Part shown: one piece after another, positions 8,096 through 16,712 of the stretch
Layout: the number at the start of each line of letters is the position of its first letter
How positions within the stretch are numbered: position 1 is the stretch's first letter
Origin: Candidatus Bathyarchaeota archaeon
GTDB lineage: Archaea > Thermoproteota > Bathyarchaeia > 40CM-2-53-6
Direction of reading: 5' to 3'
DNA: 38,128 nucleotides
NCBI GenBank assembly: GCA_005888695.1
Contig: VBBH01000194.1
Span: 1 to 38,128, forward strand
Notes under the pieces: model-generated
What the model was told of the DNA's origin: nothing
What the model saw: only the letters and a program-made list of their open reading frames with translations
The model's database searches: none
Made by a program: the position numbers and the translations under genes

Positions 8096-8287
8096 GTGAG
8101 TAGTGAGAGTGAGTGTGTGATCGTGAAGGTCAGCGTCGGTTCCGGGTTCTACCAGGCAAATTTGACTCTCACAGTGCAATATCTGGCTCATGTCGATGTA
8201 ATCTGGGATACTAGTAACCCTGGCGGCTGCTATACCCCGGTAACGATTAGCACTCCGGGAATAACCCGATTAGATTTCACCTGCTGA
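8096..8287 (+). CDS. Possible remnant of a secreted protein
   Basis: 63 codons starting at a GTG. The peptide is beta-rich with a GFYQANLTLTVQYLA stretch and two cysteines in the second half (GGCYTPVTIS and a terminal FTC). No signal peptide and no clear ribosome site are seen. Composition resembles the Ig-like exoproteins elsewhere in the window, so it may be a fragment of one. It fills most of the gap between two convergent minus-strand genes. Low confidence that it is expressed. Confidence 0.25.
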   Translation: MSSESECVIVKVSVGSGFYQANLTLTVQYLAHVDVIWDTSNPGGCYTPVTISTPGITRLDFTC

Positions 8288-8338
8288 AACCAGCTCCTCT
8301 GATCAGATGACCAAACAAGCGCGTACGAGTCTCCAATC

Positions 8339-9310
8339 TCAGCCGGCCCGTGGGATCATGACGGTGTTGTGACTTTGGCAGTGTATGTGACCGTCGCTGG
8401 GAAGCCGCCTCTTAGGTGTTGTTCGGATGCGAAGCATCATGACGCTGACTAATCCCCCAACTACAATTCCAATGATTCCGAAAAACAACCCTTCCATTGG
8501 GACAAGAGACGCAACGTTTGTCGTCCCTGCCTTGGATAACGTCTCGATGCTCTGCCCGAAGGAGGCCGCCTCCAGCACTCCCTGAACAATCTTCTCATGC
8601 ACATAGGAAACAATTACGCTCAAGTCGGCAGCCAGGTAGAACGTGTCGAAGGAGGCGTTGTCCTCTACAATCTGATGAAACAACAGAACCAGAAGCTTCC
8701 TCTGTGAAACAGCCCGATCAATCCACCCCTCCACCGTCCCCGGAGTTATTGTGTTAGCAACATTGTTCGCAACAATGCTGTAAACGTCAGACGAGCCGTC
8801 GTAAAGGTAAGCCCTCTGACTGGTTGCGGCCGATCGAGCCCCGAGATAATTCTGCCTAATCAGACGGGTCACGGCTCCGTTCCCCTGACCATGACTGAAT
8901 GGATAAGCAAAGGTCGTGACGTCGAAACCAAGCTTGGTAAACTCAGTCTTCGACCCAACGATCTCCTGTTGCAACTGTTGCCCCGTCATGCTGTCCAGAT
9001 TGGGATGAGTGTAAGTGTGATCACCAATCTCCCATCCATAAACATCCTTCAGCTCCCTCAGCTGGGTAAGTGTCATGAAACCTCGACCCTTCGCAAGACT
9101 AGAAACATAATCGAAAGCCGTAGCCTGAATACTGTACGAGCCTAGAAGGTCCGCGGCAATCGTCCTCTGCCCATCTCTACCATCATCAAACGTGAAACTA
9201 ACCATTCCAACAGGAAGGCTAGGCGAAGCAAATGGAAAAGCGTGTACCGGGATTACGAGAGAGAGAATTCCGAAGGCAAACAGTACTCTAAGGTGTCGGA
9301 TTGCTTTCAC
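8339..9310 (-). CDS. Secreted, membrane-anchored polysaccharide deacetylase (NodB-homology, CE4)
   Basis: Removes acetyl groups from an N-acetylhexosamine polymer outside the membrane. 323 residues with a signal peptide (IRHLRVLFAFGILSLVIPV), then the NodB-homology domain: VSFTFDDGRDG is motif 1 with the catalytic base and metal Asp, GDHTYTHPNLDSM is motif 2 with the two metal-binding His, and TTFAYPFSHG is motif 3 in a shortened form. Near residues 275-300 a transmembrane helix (GIIGIVVGGLVSVMMLRIR) is followed by a basic tail, so the enzyme is tied to the outer face. The GTG start at 9308-9310 lies within the last 23 bases of the upstream synthase gene, a translationally coupled arrangement. 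Synthesis and deacetylation of the same polymer is the obvious joint role. Confidence 0.88.
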   Translation of the reverse strand: MKAIRHLRVLFAFGILSLVIPVHAFPFASPSLPVGMVSFTFDDGRDGQRTIAADLLGSYSIQATAFDYVSSLAKGRGFMTLTQLRELKDVYGWEIGDHTYTHPNLDSMTGQQLQQEIVGSKTEFTKLGFDVTTFAYPFSHGQGNGAVTRLIRQNYLGARSAATSQRAYLYDGSSDVYSIVANNVANTITPGTVEGWIDRAVSQRKLLVLLFHQIVEDNASFDTFYLAADLSVIVSYVHEKIVQGVLEAASFGQSIETLSKAGTTNVASLVPMEGLFFGIIGIVVGGLVSVMMLRIRTTPKRRLPSDGHIHCQSHNTVMIPRAG

Positions 9311-10709
9311 CTGAAAGATTAGTTCGGATAAGTGGAGTAGGATGAGACAAGGTCTCTTCCTCAGGATTTGTCCCTTGAGCGGTTCTGGTGATCCATCCTC
9401 CCTTCCACGGTGTCAGCCATCCATAGATCAATACTGTCAGAGACAGGAATACTGAGATGAAGACGAATCCAACGGTGTAAGGAATCGCTTCTTTCGGCGC
9501 TTTCGACAGCTTCCAAACATTCAGTCCTGAAAGAAACGCGACATACATGTTGCCCGCTAGAAACACAAGGCCAGAAAGAGCATCTCCCTGCAAAGGACGC
9601 ACGACCAGCCAGATGACACTTACAATTGTGCTCATGTAAACCAGAAACTGATACAGGTAGAAGGAAGCGGCAGCAGGCAATGGTTTCCTCCACATGAACT
9701 TGCTCGCATTAATGCAACCATGAATGTGCGACCTCTTCCATCGAAGCTGTTGCCGTAAGAACTCAGGCAATTTCGTCGGGACGATTGTATATGCTACGGC
9801 GTTTGATTGATACACCACCTTCGCATCTCGAGCCGACAATGGCAAGACTGGAATTAGCCTCCCATCGCTGGATGAACGCACAAACTTGCCCTCGGTCCCC
9901 TTCAAGACCAGATTTGTCATTTCCCTATCATCACCGATAAGCATCGGTCGTCCCATGAACGTCTGATTCAACCAGTCATCCAGAACAGCAAGGACCATGT
10001 TCCTTCGATACGCCGATAACAATCCCGAGCAGCAGGTTACGCTCGCAAATCGTGACTCCATCCCTTTGAAAATCCTGAACATGACCTGATACCAATAATG
10101 CTGAAGCTTCGGCAGCACTCCCTCATCTGTATTGGCCGCCGCACCATGACCACAGACCCCGACCACGGTAGGATCGGTGAATGGTTGAACCAACAGTTTG
10201 ATTGCGTCTCTATCAACAAAACTATCGCTGTCAATACAAACCAGGATCTCCCCCCTGGCTTTCCTAACCCCAATGGCCATCGCCGCCCGCTTACCCTTGT
10301 TCGTCGCATTCCTGATGAGAGTCAATCGATCACCGACTCCCAGACGGTTTCTCACTTTCTGTAGTCGGTCCCACGTTCGATCAGTACTTCCATCGTCTAC
10401 TGCGATGACTTCTAGTTTCGACACTGGATAATCAGCGCGAAAGACTCTTGCAAGTGTTTCCTCGATCGCCTCCTCCTCATCCTTAGCCGGAATAATCACG
10501 CTCACCTCGGGCCGATAGCCCACATCAGGTTTCGGAACGTAACCCTTCGTCATGACATAAGTTAGAATGATGAATCCAGTCATCAAGACGGAATAGAACC
10601 AGAATATTGTGCCCTGGGGATCTGTGATTCTGAAGAACAGGATTGGAAAGAGGGAACCGAACGTCAGAATCGAAATAAGGCGACTTGTGGTAGGGTTATT
10701 CCTGTCCAA
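9288..10709 (-). CDS. Processive membrane GT2 polysaccharide synthase (hyaluronan/chitin/PNAG-synthase-like)
   Basis: 473 residues starting at TTG. Two N-terminal transmembrane helices (residues about 12-52) precede a cytoplasmic GT2 domain: VSVIIPAKDEEEAIEE, VIAVDDGSTDRTWD, ILVCIDSDSFVD (D-x-D), LIGDDREMTN (catalytic Asp region) and LRQQLRWKRSHIHG, the Q-x-x-R-W signature of processive synthases. Four more helices follow at the C-terminus. This is the layout of NodC, IcaA/PgaC, hyaluronan and cellulose synthases, which polymerise a UDP-sugar and push the chain through the membrane. The overlapping deacetylase gene downstream argues for an N-acetylglucosamine-type polymer. The product could also be another beta-glycan. 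Start codon choice is limited by lack of a clear ribosome site. Confidence 0.88.
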   Translation of the reverse strand: MDRNNPTTSRLISILTFGSLFPILFFRITDPQGTIFWFYSVLMTGFIILTYVMTKGYVPKPDVGYRPEVSVIIPAKDEEEAIEETLARVFRADYPVSKLEVIAVDDGSTDRTWDRLQKVRNRLGVGDRLTLIRNATNKGKRAAMAIGVRKARGEILVCIDSDSFVDRDAIKLLVQPFTDPTVVGVCGHGAAANTDEGVLPKLQHYWYQVMFRIFKGMESRFASVTCCSGLLSAYRRNMVLAVLDDWLNQTFMGRPMLIGDDREMTNLVLKGTEGKFVRSSSDGRLIPVLPLSARDAKVVYQSNAVAYTIVPTKLPEFLRQQLRWKRSHIHGCINASKFMWRKPLPAAASFYLYQFLVYMSTIVSVIWLVVRPLQGDALSGLVFLAGNMYVAFLSGLNVWKLSKAPKEAIPYTVGFVFISVFLSLTVLIYGWLTPWKGGWITRTAQGTNPEEETLSHPTPLIRTNLSGESNPTP

Positions 10710-10818
10710 TTAATTTTCAATCTCGTACCTCACGAACGAATGTTAAGCGTTGCTGGACAGAAGATGCACACATATTGAAAATGCAATCTCTAGATACCTG
10801 TCGAGTCAAAACCGGTAG

Positions 10819-11076
10819 ATCGCCAACAAGAAGGAAAGATGGGGTTGGCGACTCATCGCCGTCTACACACCCCTAGAATACAATAGAGCCGGCAACCAGA
10901 CCGGGACACAGGAGATGATCCAGATACTCAACACAATGTGGGACAACAAGCCCATGATCGACGAGCCCTACGAGGCCACTGGGATCTATCAGACATTCAA
11001 GACCGTTTTTCTCAGGAAATATTTACAGATGAATCAGTCTCAACCGGATATGTCTGTACAAGATCATTACCCGTAA
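10819..11076 (+). pseudogene. Coding-like gene remnant, family not recognised
   Basis: An 85-codon frame opened by a TAG just upstream and closed by TAA. It has no credible start but looks protein-like: KKERWGWRLIAVYTPLEYN, then QEMIQILNTMWDNKPMIDE and PYEATGIYQTFKTVF. Balanced amino-acid composition, amphipathic helices and aromatic residues separate it from the surrounding non-coding sequence. The last 20 codons look less protein-like. I take it as an internal fragment of a lost gene. Confidence 0.4.
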
Positions 11077-11289
11077 TCGTCGGGAATTTTGCTTATGACT
11101 CTGTTTTTTGGATGGGGAACAATTCATCTCTTAGGTTGAGATCACCTCGCGTAGCAGCCGACCAGATCCTTATGCACGTCTATGATCTAACAGCGATTCA
11201 AAGGCTACCAGTAATAATCACAATATTCGTCTCCTCCCTGATCCTGATGAATAGAAAATTCTCAATCTTCACACGAGATGATTTCGCCA

Positions 11290-11475
11290 TTGCACACCAC
11301 GTCTTTCCGCGGAGGCTCAGGGGGATACCTCGACTGGTCGAAATCCTCACAATTGGTAAGCAGAATCCTCTCGTACAACAGCCAGGGGTCCCGACAACCC
11401 CATAGTAGAACAATTGCATGAAATTGAGAGCTGTAACATGACAGCACCAGCAGTGACAAGAATTCTTCATCATAC
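11290..11475 (-). repeat. Long repeat copy A with 23S rRNA sarcin-ricin-loop-like core
   Basis: About 80 % identical by eye over more than 120 bp to 37935-38110. On the minus strand it contains GTACGAGAGGATTCTGCTTA (the core complement is 11366-11376), matching all but the first base of the universal 23S rRNA 12-mer AGTACGAGAGGA. This is followed by TTACCAATTGT, comparable to the archaeal 23S GTACCGGTTGTC, and by a GAGC...CCGCGG segment in the order expected for 23S domain VI. At its plus-strand right end it joins copy 2 of the ~50-bp dispersed repeat. It is far too short and diverged to be a working rRNA. Confidence 0.55.
11417..11475 (+). repeat. Dispersed ~50-bp repeat, copy 2
   Basis: Contains GAGAGCTGTAACATGACAGC, ACCAGCAGTGACAAGAATTC and TTCATCAT. 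Directly continuous with the 23S-like long repeat on its left. Confidence 0.75.
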
Positions 11476-11739
11476 TCTGTAAGAATGGATTACTGGTTGA
11501 CGGTGTTCGCGTTTCCGGTCACAGCTTGACAGAGCAAACCCGTATGCTAGACATTGAGCGTGTCAAAGTCCCCCTGTAACCGCTAGATATGTCCGTCAAC
11601 CGTTCACGCTAACGGTATTGAAGTTGCCATTCACGTGCAGCGTGATGGACGCCCCAGCAGTCTCTAGCGCGGTCGTCTCAGTAACGCACTTCTTTGCTGC
11701 GACCCACATGAAGTGGCGACCCGATAACTCCGAGGTCGT

Positions 11740-13566
11740 CTACTGCAGAGGATTCCGGGTCGTCTTTTTTCTCCTTGAGAGGACAAGAACGGCGGTGGCG
11801 ACAGCGGCAACAACGATCAATCCAATTATCACGAGGAGGGTTGGACTGAGAGGTGTCGGGGGCATATCGCCAACGACTACGTTCGTCCCAGTCAATGCTG
11901 AGACCGGGATCGTCCCACAAACTTGCGACCCCACCACCACTGACACGCCGGAAGCGTTCACCCATCCTTTACCGTCCCAGTACATCATGGTAGTCGCAGA
12001 ACCAGCCGATTGATCGGTGATGCAGACGGCCGCATTCCCGTTCGACACTCCGCTGACCAACACATCATAGTAGGCCGCATTGTTGAGACTAATTGGGCCC
12101 ACGCCTGTGCTCAGGCTGCTCAAGTGTTGGGTGACCATGGTGACGCTCGTACCGTCGGCTGTGGTCGAGCCGGTTATACTCACAGATACACCCGTGACCG
12201 ATGTCTGGTCTGTTGAAACCTTCCCCCCGAATAGGGTGGACGATGCGCTGTTCGAAGCAACGGCGTTGGCTGGCTTCTGCACCGCAAAACTGGCCGAGCC
12301 CGAACTTCCTAGGTTGTTTGTATCGCCGGAGTAGACGGCTGTGACGGTGACGGTTCCTGCCGACAAGCCTCTTAGCGAGACCGAACAACTTCCTGAGTAT
12401 AGGGTGCATGAAGAAGCCGTAAGCACGACCATACCACCGTTCGACCCGACCGCTGAAAATGTGACGAGTCCTGTGGGAGAAGAACCTGTCACTGTCGCAG
12501 CGCAGGAAGATGAGCTACAAATCATTGCAGAGCCGGGAGGACAGACTACACCGACAGAGGTGCTGACGGGCCCAGCTCCTCTTACCGTGAGAGTGAACAC
12601 GGCGGAGTGCAAGGAAACGCCGCTGGGGGAGCCAGTGATGGTCAGCGTGTAAGTTCCAGGGGGAACAATATTCGTAGTCGAAATCGTCACCGTGGATGTC
12701 GCTCCCGCAGAGGTGGGTGTAACGCTGGGCGAGGAGAGTGTGACAGTGCCGCAGGGACTGACATCATAGACTGGCTGACATACCATGAGTTGGGGTGAGA
12801 TTGACCCGATTAAGTTCACGGGTTGACCGGTGCCACCAGTGAGGGTCGCGGTGATAGTGAAGCTGGTAGAGCCGCCTACGACAATAGAGGCAGTATTGGG
12901 GTTCACGGATAACGTATAGTCGAAGGGATTGCTTGGGATCGTTACATTGACTTGGGCCGTGTTGGTGCTGGTGCCATGGGACGAGTCTCCACTGTACGAT
13001 GCTGTTATCGTGTCAGTCCTGAGCATCGTCCCTGAAGGGGTGTAAGTTACTGAACAGAAGGACGAGGGTCCAGCTCCCGTAAGGTTACATGAAGCTTCGC
13101 TGAAGGCCCCGTCTCCGCTGCTCGTCAGTGCAACCGCGCCGGTGGGCGTGCTCGCCAGAGTACCAGTCGCCGTACCAGCGGACTCATCCGTGACCGCGAC
13201 CCTGCAGGTCGTGACCGTACCAGCGACGACCGAGACGGGATCGCAATAGACCGCTAGTCCGGTCGCGCGGAGATTGACAGTCACAGTTGAGCTACCAGTA
13301 CTCGTTCCGTGGGCTGCGTCTCCAGCATAATTGCCATTGACAGTTGTGTCGCCTGAGGCAGACGGTGTGAACGTGACTGAGCAAGTCCCACTGGCAAGAG
13401 TGCACGCGTTTGAGCTGAAGGTTCCAACAGCTCCCGAACTCACGAAGTTGACGATGCCAGTCGGCGTACTCGATTGAACAGGTGAAGTATCGGTCACCGT
13501 CGCAGAACACGTAGTCCCCTGGCCAACCACCACTGGGGACATACACGAGACTACCGTTGAGGTACT
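11740..13566 (-). CDS. Ig-repeat surface protein with C-terminal membrane anchor (C-terminal part of a frameshifted NosD-type giant)
   Basis: The open frame runs from a TTG at 13701, but its first ~45 codons are an out-of-frame reading of the upstream gene; homologous content begins at about 13566 (STSTVVSCMSPVVVGQG). It carries three or four Ig-like units (Big_3-like), each with a Cys near the first strand and a second in a TTCSATVTD-like strand, then a unit starting FDYTLSVNPNTASIVVGG, more Ig-like sequence, a 90-residue domain with paired cysteines, and finally a transmembrane helix (PTLLVIIGLIVVAAVATAV) followed by RRKK. That is a membrane-anchored, outward-facing protein. Without the upstream part it has no signal peptide, so it is probably not exported alone. 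It would be the stalk and anchor of the protein that begins at 16703. Confidence 0.75.
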   Translation of the reverse strand, partial: STSTVVSCMSPVVVGQGTTCSATVTDTSPVQSSTPTGIVNFVSSGAVGTFSSNACTLASGTCSVTFTPSASGDTTVNGNYAGDAAHGTSTGSSTVTVNLRATGLAVYCDPVSVVAGTVTTCRVAVTDESAGTATGTLASTPTGAVALTSSGDGAFSEASCNLTGAGPSSFCSVTYTPSGTMLRTDTITASYSGDSSHGTSTNTAQVNVTIPSNPFDYTLSVNPNTASIVVGGSTSFTITATLTGGTGQPVNLIGSISPQLMVCQPVYDVSPCGTVTLSSPSVTPTSAGATSTVTISTTNIVPPGTYTLTITGSPSGVSLHSAVFTLTVRGAGPVSTSVGVVCPPGSAMICSSSSCAATVTGSSPTGLVTFSAVGSNGGMVVLTASSCTLYSGSCSVSLRGLSAGTVTVTAVYSGDTNNLGSSGSASFAVQKPANAVASNSASSTLFGGKVSTDQTSVTGVSVSITGSTTADGTSVTMVTQHLSSLSTGVGPISLNNAAYYDVLVSGVSNGNAAVCITDQSAGSATTMMYWDGKGWVNASGVSVVVGSQVCGTIPVSALTGTNVVVGDMPPTPLSPTLLVIIGLIVVAAVATAVLVLSRRKKTTRNPLQ

Positions 13567-16500
13567 GCGCTTGCCCGCCATCCCCCAGTGACACTGAAGG
13601 TTACAGTTCCTGTGGGTGTACTGATAGTTCCTGGAGCATTGTCTGCGACCGTTGCTGTGCACGAGGTGGCTTGGCCGATGACCGGGATGGACGGGGTACA
13701 AGCGACGGCTGTAGTGGTTGTACGTGCGCCTACAGAAATTGGGAAGTTGCCGGAACTCATCGGGTGAGTCGTGTCTCCACCGTAGCTACCAGTGATCTTG
13801 TGAGAACCAGTCGTGGCAGGCGTGTAGGTTACGTAGCAACTGGCGGAGGCGTATGTGCCAGCTAGGGTGCAGGTCATCGCGCTAAATGTACCGGAGTTCG
13901 TTGTGGTCCAAGTTACAGTGCTTGTTGGAGTGCTGGTTGTCCCTTGCGAAGTGTCCGTTACCGTTGCCGTGCAGGTTGACGCCTGGTTGACGATTACCGT
14001 TGCCGGGGTGCATGTCACTGTTGTGATGCTTGTCCTGATCGTTACAGTAATGATCGTCCCTCCTGTGCTCATCGCATCAGTTGCGCTACCCAGGTAGGTG
14101 GCGGAGATTTGAATCGTGCCAGATGTCGACGGGGTTATGCTGACTGAACATGATGAGGATGGACCCGTACCGTTCAGAGTGCAATTGCCACCTGGAGTGA
14201 ACGTAACGGTTCCCGTTGGAGAGGTCGACGCGGCCAAGTTGATGTCGGCCACTGTCGCGGTGCAGCTTGTTGCGTGATTGAGTGCGACCGTGGGTGGAGT
14301 ACAGACAACTGTAGTGATTGTCGGGCTTGGGTGGGAGACCGCGGCAATGGTCAACTGTAGGGTCTTAGTGTGGCTGGTTGTTGGGGTTGTGGCTTTTATG
14401 TCGACGTTGTAGGTGCCCGGGACAAAGGTGCTAGTCACGTTGACGGCCGAGGCCATTGTTCCCCCGGCGGCGAGATTGATTGTGGACGGGTTCAAGCCGA
14501 TTTGTGGACCATTAGCCATGCTGGGAGATGTTGTTGCTGACAGGGTGATTGTACCCGAGAAGGCGTTCCTGCTCACAAGTGCGAGTACGAACGTGCCGTT
14601 CGAGGCCTGGTCGACAGTAAAACTCGGCGGGGTGACTAGGGTAAAGTCTGGTGTGGTTCCGGACGAAGGTGCAAAGACAAGAGGTAGATGGTCTACATTT
14701 ATTCCTGTTGTTTGTCCCCACCTGCTGCACAAGCCGCTTACGCAGGTCTGGGGATAGTAGGCTGAATCTCCGATCCCATCATTGTTTGTGTCTGTTCCAG
14801 TATAATCGCTCCAGAAGTTTCCTCCAATGGACGGGCCCCCAATCACGTTTGTTCCGGGTCTCTCTGCCACGTTCCAGTTATCAGGCACGGTAGGGTCTAC
14901 GTTCGCGTTCTCAGGATTGCTCAGGAAGTTGTTGTAGATGCTGTTTCCTCCCCCCTGAAGGATTCCAGCGCCAGTCTCGATCCCGACAGGGTTGTTGATG
15001 ACGATGTTCGATGAGATCTTGCTTTTGATGACTCCCTGTAGAGAGATCCCTGTGCTGTCCATGATGATGACCCCATCAATTGCGAAGGGTACGTTATTGT
15101 CAAAGACTAGGTTCCCGAGTATAGTCTGGTTTTCCGAAGTGCCAACGGAAAAACCCTGGGCGTTATCCCTGACAGTGTTGTACGCAAAAGTCTCACCTGA
15201 GCCACCGTTGCCTGCCGATGCGGTATCTACACTGAACCCTTCTGTGTTCCTGTAGACCTGGTTGAAGTCGAAAACGTTCACGTCGGATCCGATCTCCATG
15301 ACGAATCCGATACCGTTATCGTGTGCAATGTTCCTAGTGAACCGGTTGTGAAAAGAGGAAGTCGTTAAGTCGAATCCCTTCTGGTTGATATAAGCGACGT
15401 TCGAAATCAGGGTGTTCAGGTCAGCTTTCAAGAAGCTGAACCCTGCTCCATAAGCCGGTATCCCCGGTATGGTGCCTCCCGTGGCCGTATTGGATATGAG
15501 CAAGTTCTCAGTTGAGGCCTGAAGGAGGAATCCGCCCCATCTATTGTCTATTGCAGAATTGCCCATCACGACTTCCCCGATTGTGTATTCGAAGTTGAAC
15601 CCGACACCATCTGCGCCATATGCTCCAATCGTGTTCTCGGCCGTGTTAGATTCGAGGATGTTATGGTCGGTCTCGTTCAGGAAGAATCCATCATTCTGGG
15701 AATACGAAGCAGTATTGTTGGCCAGGGTGTTGCCGGTCGCTCGGAAATCAATAATATTGGTGGTTCGGATGGCAGAGACAGTGAATCCAATCGCAGCGTT
15801 GTAGGCCTTGTTGTAAGAAATAGTGTTGTTTGAAGACCCGAAGAGATGAAAACTGAAGCCGTTCTCCCAGGTGAGCGGGTTGCAGCATAAGCCCGTTGCA
15901 GCGTTGAATGAGATCGTATTGTAGTTAGACACAAGCAGGTAGACTCCACACTCGTTCCCTTGCAATACGTTGTTGGTGATTGAGTTAGAGGTCGAATGGT
16001 CGAGATAAACGCCGACCGAGTTCTGGTCGCTCTCGGAGTTCTGAACTATTCCGTTCTGGACATGAGATAGCATTATCCCGGGGATTCCGTTCTTAGAGAA
16101 ATAACAGGGTGTCGTTACACCGATGGATGCTAATGCGCTAAGTCCTCCAGAAACCTTGACGTTTCTGATAACAAATTGAGCGGTGGTCCGTTCAATCGAG
16201 ATTCCAGCGCGCGGTGGAAAAGAGACCGTTTGATATGGGGAGAGGTCTATAGACCAACCCTGAATGATGTAAGGGTCAGAGGTAGTCCCCGTTCCCCCCG
16301 TGACGCCTTGGTCGGCTGTGAATCCGGAGTCTCCCTGGATTGATATTAGACGGTGCGCCAGTAGAGTCTGAGACTGGGATTGAGAGCTTGCGAATGGATG
16401 CTGGAGTTCAAGCCCAGCCAATACCGAGGTAAATCCTAGGGTCAATAGGATTAGTAGACTCACGCTTATGACAATCTTGCTCGCTGCTCGGATTTTTTCC

Positions 16501-16703
16501 GGGGGCCTGGCTCGCCTCGATTTTCCGGACTGTCTGGATTTGGATGTCTCAGGAATGGCGACGCGTTCAAGTCGAGAGGAGGATTTTCCGGGACGGCTAC
16601 CGGACACAGTTTCAGCTCTTTGACTTTTCAAATTCTTCTTTCCGCTCATGTTTGAAGCCTTGAGACCGACTGTAGTGCTGAAAAATACATGGTTCTTTTT
16701 CAC
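13551..16703 (-). CDS. NosD-type right-handed beta-helix surface protein with Ig-like repeats (N-terminal part)
   Basis: 1050 residues from GTG; an internal ATG at 16649 is an alternative. A 75-residue very basic, cytoplasmic-type N-terminus precedes one transmembrane or signal-anchor helix (IVISVSLLILLTLGFTSVLA). Residues about 110-640 are a parallel beta-helix with NosD/PbH1-type coils: many N-x-I/L-x-x-N-x-A turns such as NSITNNVLQGNECGVYLL and NTISYNKAYNAAIGFTV, opening with SDPYIIQGWSID. The usual calcium-binding-like segment GNFWSDYTGTDTNNDGIGD lies near residue 640. Ig-like units with conserved Cys pairs follow (ITTVTCTPATVIVNQAST). The frame ends abruptly inside an Ig unit after TGTVTFSVTG with ten out-of-frame residues. 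Such helices bind or modify polysaccharides. It lies 9 bp after the TPR gene. Confidence 0.85.
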   Translation of the reverse strand: MKKNHVFFSTTVGLKASNMSGKKNLKSQRAETVSGSRPGKSSSRLERVAIPETSKSRQSGKSRRARPPEKIRAASKIVISVSLLILLTLGFTSVLAGLELQHPFASSQSQSQTLLAHRLISIQGDSGFTADQGVTGGTGTTSDPYIIQGWSIDLSPYQTVSFPPRAGISIERTTAQFVIRNVKVSGGLSALASIGVTTPCYFSKNGIPGIMLSHVQNGIVQNSESDQNSVGVYLDHSTSNSITNNVLQGNECGVYLLVSNYNTISFNAATGLCCNPLTWENGFSFHLFGSSNNTISYNKAYNAAIGFTVSAIRTTNIIDFRATGNTLANNTASYSQNDGFFLNETDHNILESNTAENTIGAYGADGVGFNFEYTIGEVVMGNSAIDNRWGGFLLQASTENLLISNTATGGTIPGIPAYGAGFSFLKADLNTLISNVAYINQKGFDLTTSSFHNRFTRNIAHDNGIGFVMEIGSDVNVFDFNQVYRNTEGFSVDTASAGNGGSGETFAYNTVRDNAQGFSVGTSENQTILGNLVFDNNVPFAIDGVIIMDSTGISLQGVIKSKISSNIVINNPVGIETGAGILQGGGNSIYNNFLSNPENANVDPTVPDNWNVAERPGTNVIGGPSIGGNFWSDYTGTDTNNDGIGDSAYYPQTCVSGLCSRWGQTTGINVDHLPLVFAPSSGTTPDFTLVTPPSFTVDQASNGTFVLALVSRNAFSGTITLSATTSPSMANGPQIGLNPSTINLAAGGTMASAVNVTSTFVPGTYNVDIKATTPTTSHTKTLQLTIAAVSHPSPTITTVVCTPPTVALNHATSCTATVADINLAASTSPTGTVTFTPGGNCTLNGTGPSSSCSVSITPSTSGTIQISATYLGSATDAMSTGGTIITVTIRTSITTVTCTPATVIVNQASTCTATVTDTSQGTTSTPTSTVTWTTTNSGTFSAMTCTLAGTYASASCYVTYTPATTGSHKITGSYGGDTTHPMSSGNFPISVGARTTTTAVACTPSIPVIGQATSCTATVADNAPGTISTPTGTVTFSVTGGWRASAVPQR

Positions 16704-16712
16704 CGAGAGAAT

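Larger units (their letters stand above)
10710..11739. other. 1-kb region without an intact gene
   Basis: Between the synthase and the NosD-type gene there is a coding-like remnant at 10819-11076, a long repeat copy with a 23S-rRNA-like core at about 11290-11475, and nothing else I can support. The longest frames across 10938-11405 overlap the repeat and have no coding character. This looks like a decayed segment. Confidence 0.6.

Noticed and set aside
10938..11405. A 155-codon plus-strand frame
   Set aside because: It crosses the boundary between the gene remnant and the 23S-like repeat, is out of frame with the remnant, has no ribosome site and no domain.
12000..16000. Tandem repeat arrays in the Ig region as a possible CRISPR array
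   Set aside because: The periodicity is protein-level (about 90-residue Ig units) with diverged DNA; no short identical repeats with unique spacers.
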